From Herbinix sp. (GTDB lineage: Bacteria > Bacillota > Clostridia > Lachnospirales > Lachnospiraceae): DNA of 64,000 nucleotides. The notes below the pieces were generated by a model, which was not told the origin of the DNA, did no database searches, and worked only from the letters and a program-made list of their open reading frames with translations. Position numbers and translations under genes: made by a program. This document shows positions 62,989 to 64,000 of the stretch, piece after piece (position 1 is the stretch's first letter; each line of letters starts with the position of its first letter). The stretch is taken from NCBI GenBank assembly GCA_029238935.1, contig JAQZBN010000002.1, positions 1-64,000 of the forward strand, written 5' to 3'.

Positions 62989-63366
62989 TTAACAGACTTC
63001 AATCTGAAATGAAAGATAACTAAGATCTTCTTTAAACTCTTCCCCGCATTCGATTGCTATATCATTATCTTCATCACAAATCCAATTAACGGTAATTTCT
63101 CTTCCTTTCATTGCATATAGATCCAGTAAATCAAATAGTGTCATAAACACTTTTGAAGTACTGCTGTTAAAGTACGTAATCTTAAAATCAATTTGAATTT
63201 CTTTTGTTTCTTCTTCTAAATATGACTTAATCCAGTCCAGAACTGGGGAATAAAATTTAGCGACATTTTCCGGAAAAGATTCTCCTTTGATCTGCAGCTT
63301 TCCGGTTAAAGCATCAAAAGCTATGGATGGAGTTGAATTGGTTTTTTCGATCATTAAATTTTGCAT
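62989..63366 (-). CDS. siaC: SiaC-family regulatory phosphoprotein (DUF1987)
   Basis: 125 residues. Matches SiaC: PSIAFDALTGKLQIKGESFPENVAKFYSPVLDWI, then the phospho-acceptor region IDFKITYFNSSTSKVFMTLFDLL (Thr/Ser near residues 66-71). In Pseudomonas, SiaB phosphorylates SiaC and SiaA removes the phosphate; unphosphorylated SiaC activates SiaD. Lies five bases after siaB and 18 before siaD. Confidence 0.88.
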   Translation of the reverse strand: MQNLMIEKTNSTPSIAFDALTGKLQIKGESFPENVAKFYSPVLDWIKSYLEEETKEIQIDFKITYFNSSTSKVFMTLFDLLDLYAMKGREITVNWICDEDNDIAIECGEEFKEDLSYLSFQIEVC

Positions 63367-63371
63367 GTTAT

Positions 63372-63929
63372 CTACCTTCCTACAACTACTTTAATACTAA
63401 AAAATGATAATTCATCATTCACAGGTTCAAAAGAGAATTGTAACGGCTCTGATGATCTTCTTGCCATTTCGATTAAACCGAGACCGGCACCTTTGCTTCC
63501 GGGTTCTCCTTCCATCCTCCTGCGCTCTTTGTATAATGCTTTCAACTCTTCTTTGCTTAATTTCTTAAGAAACTCCAGATTTGCAGATATTCGTTCCACA
63601 TCTTGTTTTAATATCCGATTCCCGCAATAGATAAAGTAATTTCCTGATTCTTCTCTACCGATCACAACAATCCCAATCCGTAGTTCCTTTTCATCTTCTT
63701 GATCTTTTTTAATTTTCTCAGCAGAATAATTTAGGACATTTTGTACTTGCTCGATGAAGATAGAAAATACCGTCATTGCCATAGCATTGCTCGTTTCTTC
63801 CAGCTCCATATTTTTACGTAGAGTATCTCCAACTCCTTCGATACTCGCTTGTGCAATAGCACCACAATAACACAGCATTATTTTGTTTACTTTTAAATCT
63901 TTATATAGTTGATACAGCGACATTTCCAT
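63372..63929 (-). CDS. siaB: SiaB-family protein kinase
   Basis: 185 residues; start ATG 63929 after GGAGAGGAG. The fold is a GHKL-like kinase: N-box region MTVFSIFIEQVQNVLNYSAEKI (~50-72, Glu60/Asn65), and GSKGAGLGLIEMARRSS (~146) as the lid. This matches the SiaB/DUF6272 family that phosphorylates SiaC. Directly upstream on the same strand is the end of a PP2C-type gene, completing a siaABCD order. Confidence 0.88.
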   Translation of the reverse strand: MEMSLYQLYKDLKVNKIMLCYCGAIAQASIEGVGDTLRKNMELEETSNAMAMTVFSIFIEQVQNVLNYSAEKIKKDQEDEKELRIGIVVIGREESGNYFIYCGNRILKQDVERISANLEFLKKLSKEELKALYKERRRMEGEPGSKGAGLGLIEMARRSSEPLQFSFEPVNDELSFFSIKVVVGR

Positions 63930-63954
63930 AAGAATGCTCCTCTCCTTCGTATCG

Positions 63955-64000
63955 TTATAATTGAAATCCTATCATTGTAATATCATCCCGTCTGACTTCT
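63955..64000 (-). CDS. siaA: C-terminal end of a SiaA-like PP2C/SpoIIE phosphatase (partial)
   Basis: The window cuts the gene. The last codons on the minus strand read EVRRDDITMIGFQL and then TAA at 63955-63957. RxDDITM is the typical end of PP2C/SpoIIE serine phosphatases, and the position before siaB, siaC and siaD is that of siaA, which dephosphorylates SiaC. Only 14 residues are visible, so the rest (usually a membrane sensor with HAMP) is inferred. Confidence 0.7.
   Translation of the reverse strand, partial: EVRRDDITMIGFQL

Overview
The window looks like chromosome from a low-GC, anaerobic, motile and probably spore-forming member of the Clostridia, most likely Lachnospiraceae-like. 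This is inferred from AT-rich DNA, GGAGG-type ribosome-binding sites, Rex, an Ech-type energy-converting [NiFe] hydrogenase, chemoreceptors and a SleB-type hydrolase. I found no rRNA, tRNA, CRISPR array, prophage or intact insertion sequence.

Layout. 0.1-5 kb: a frameshifted small gene, a zinc-ribbon/Asn-repeat protein, a perfect 28-bp inverted-repeat element, an iron alcohol dehydrogenase under a near-perfect Rex box, and a rex-lysR pair bracketed by identical 24-bp palindromes. 5-12 kb: a WG-repeat lipoprotein, a chemoreceptor whose promoter is preceded by eight tandem operator-like palindromes, a lytic transglycosylase, a membrane protein and a lactonase. 12-23 kb: one minus-strand operon, echABCDEF-hypABFCDE, with a clear promoter. 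It encodes a ferredoxin-linked, ion-translocating hydrogenase together with its NiFe-site assembly factors. 23-30 kb: a DUF2238-like membrane protein, a GIY-YIG protein, a DnaJ/membrane/DUF5685 operon, a HAD hydrolase and an FNT channel. 29-33 kb: a Crp-like regulator divergent from two YdcZ-type membrane proteins, a MATE pump and a sugar isomerase-like protein.

33-41 kb: a large two-beta-helix lipoprotein with an F5/8C domain, coupled to a PduL-type phosphotransacylase; an AraC regulator; and a second chemoreceptor with a possible attenuator leader. 41-49 kb: a polysaccharide deacetylase, an ABC importer (binding protein, permease, ATPase) and a ROK-GntR-ManA sugar operon behind a perfect 24-bp palindrome. 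48-56 kb: a ComEC-like metallo-beta-lactamase protein with DUF3006, a serine beta-lactamase-like protein, SstT, a D,D-carboxypeptidase and a LysM-SleB hydrolase. 56-60 kb: a sensor kinase, NfeD, flotillin, a small protein and a LytTR regulator in one run. 59.5-64 kb: a GGDEF-EAL protein convergent with a siaABCD-like switch (siaA only partly present), the two separated by a long GTGTCAGGCAC hairpin repeat.

How it fits together. Redox balance (Rex, alcohol dehydrogenase, Ech hydrogenase) and surface/behaviour signalling (two chemoreceptors, two c-di-GMP proteins, the Sia switch, LytTR-flotillin) dominate. The most unusual signals are non-coding: the palindrome array at 9038-9191, a leader sequence repeated before four unrelated genes, and the large inverted repeats at 1826-1936 and 62204-62267.
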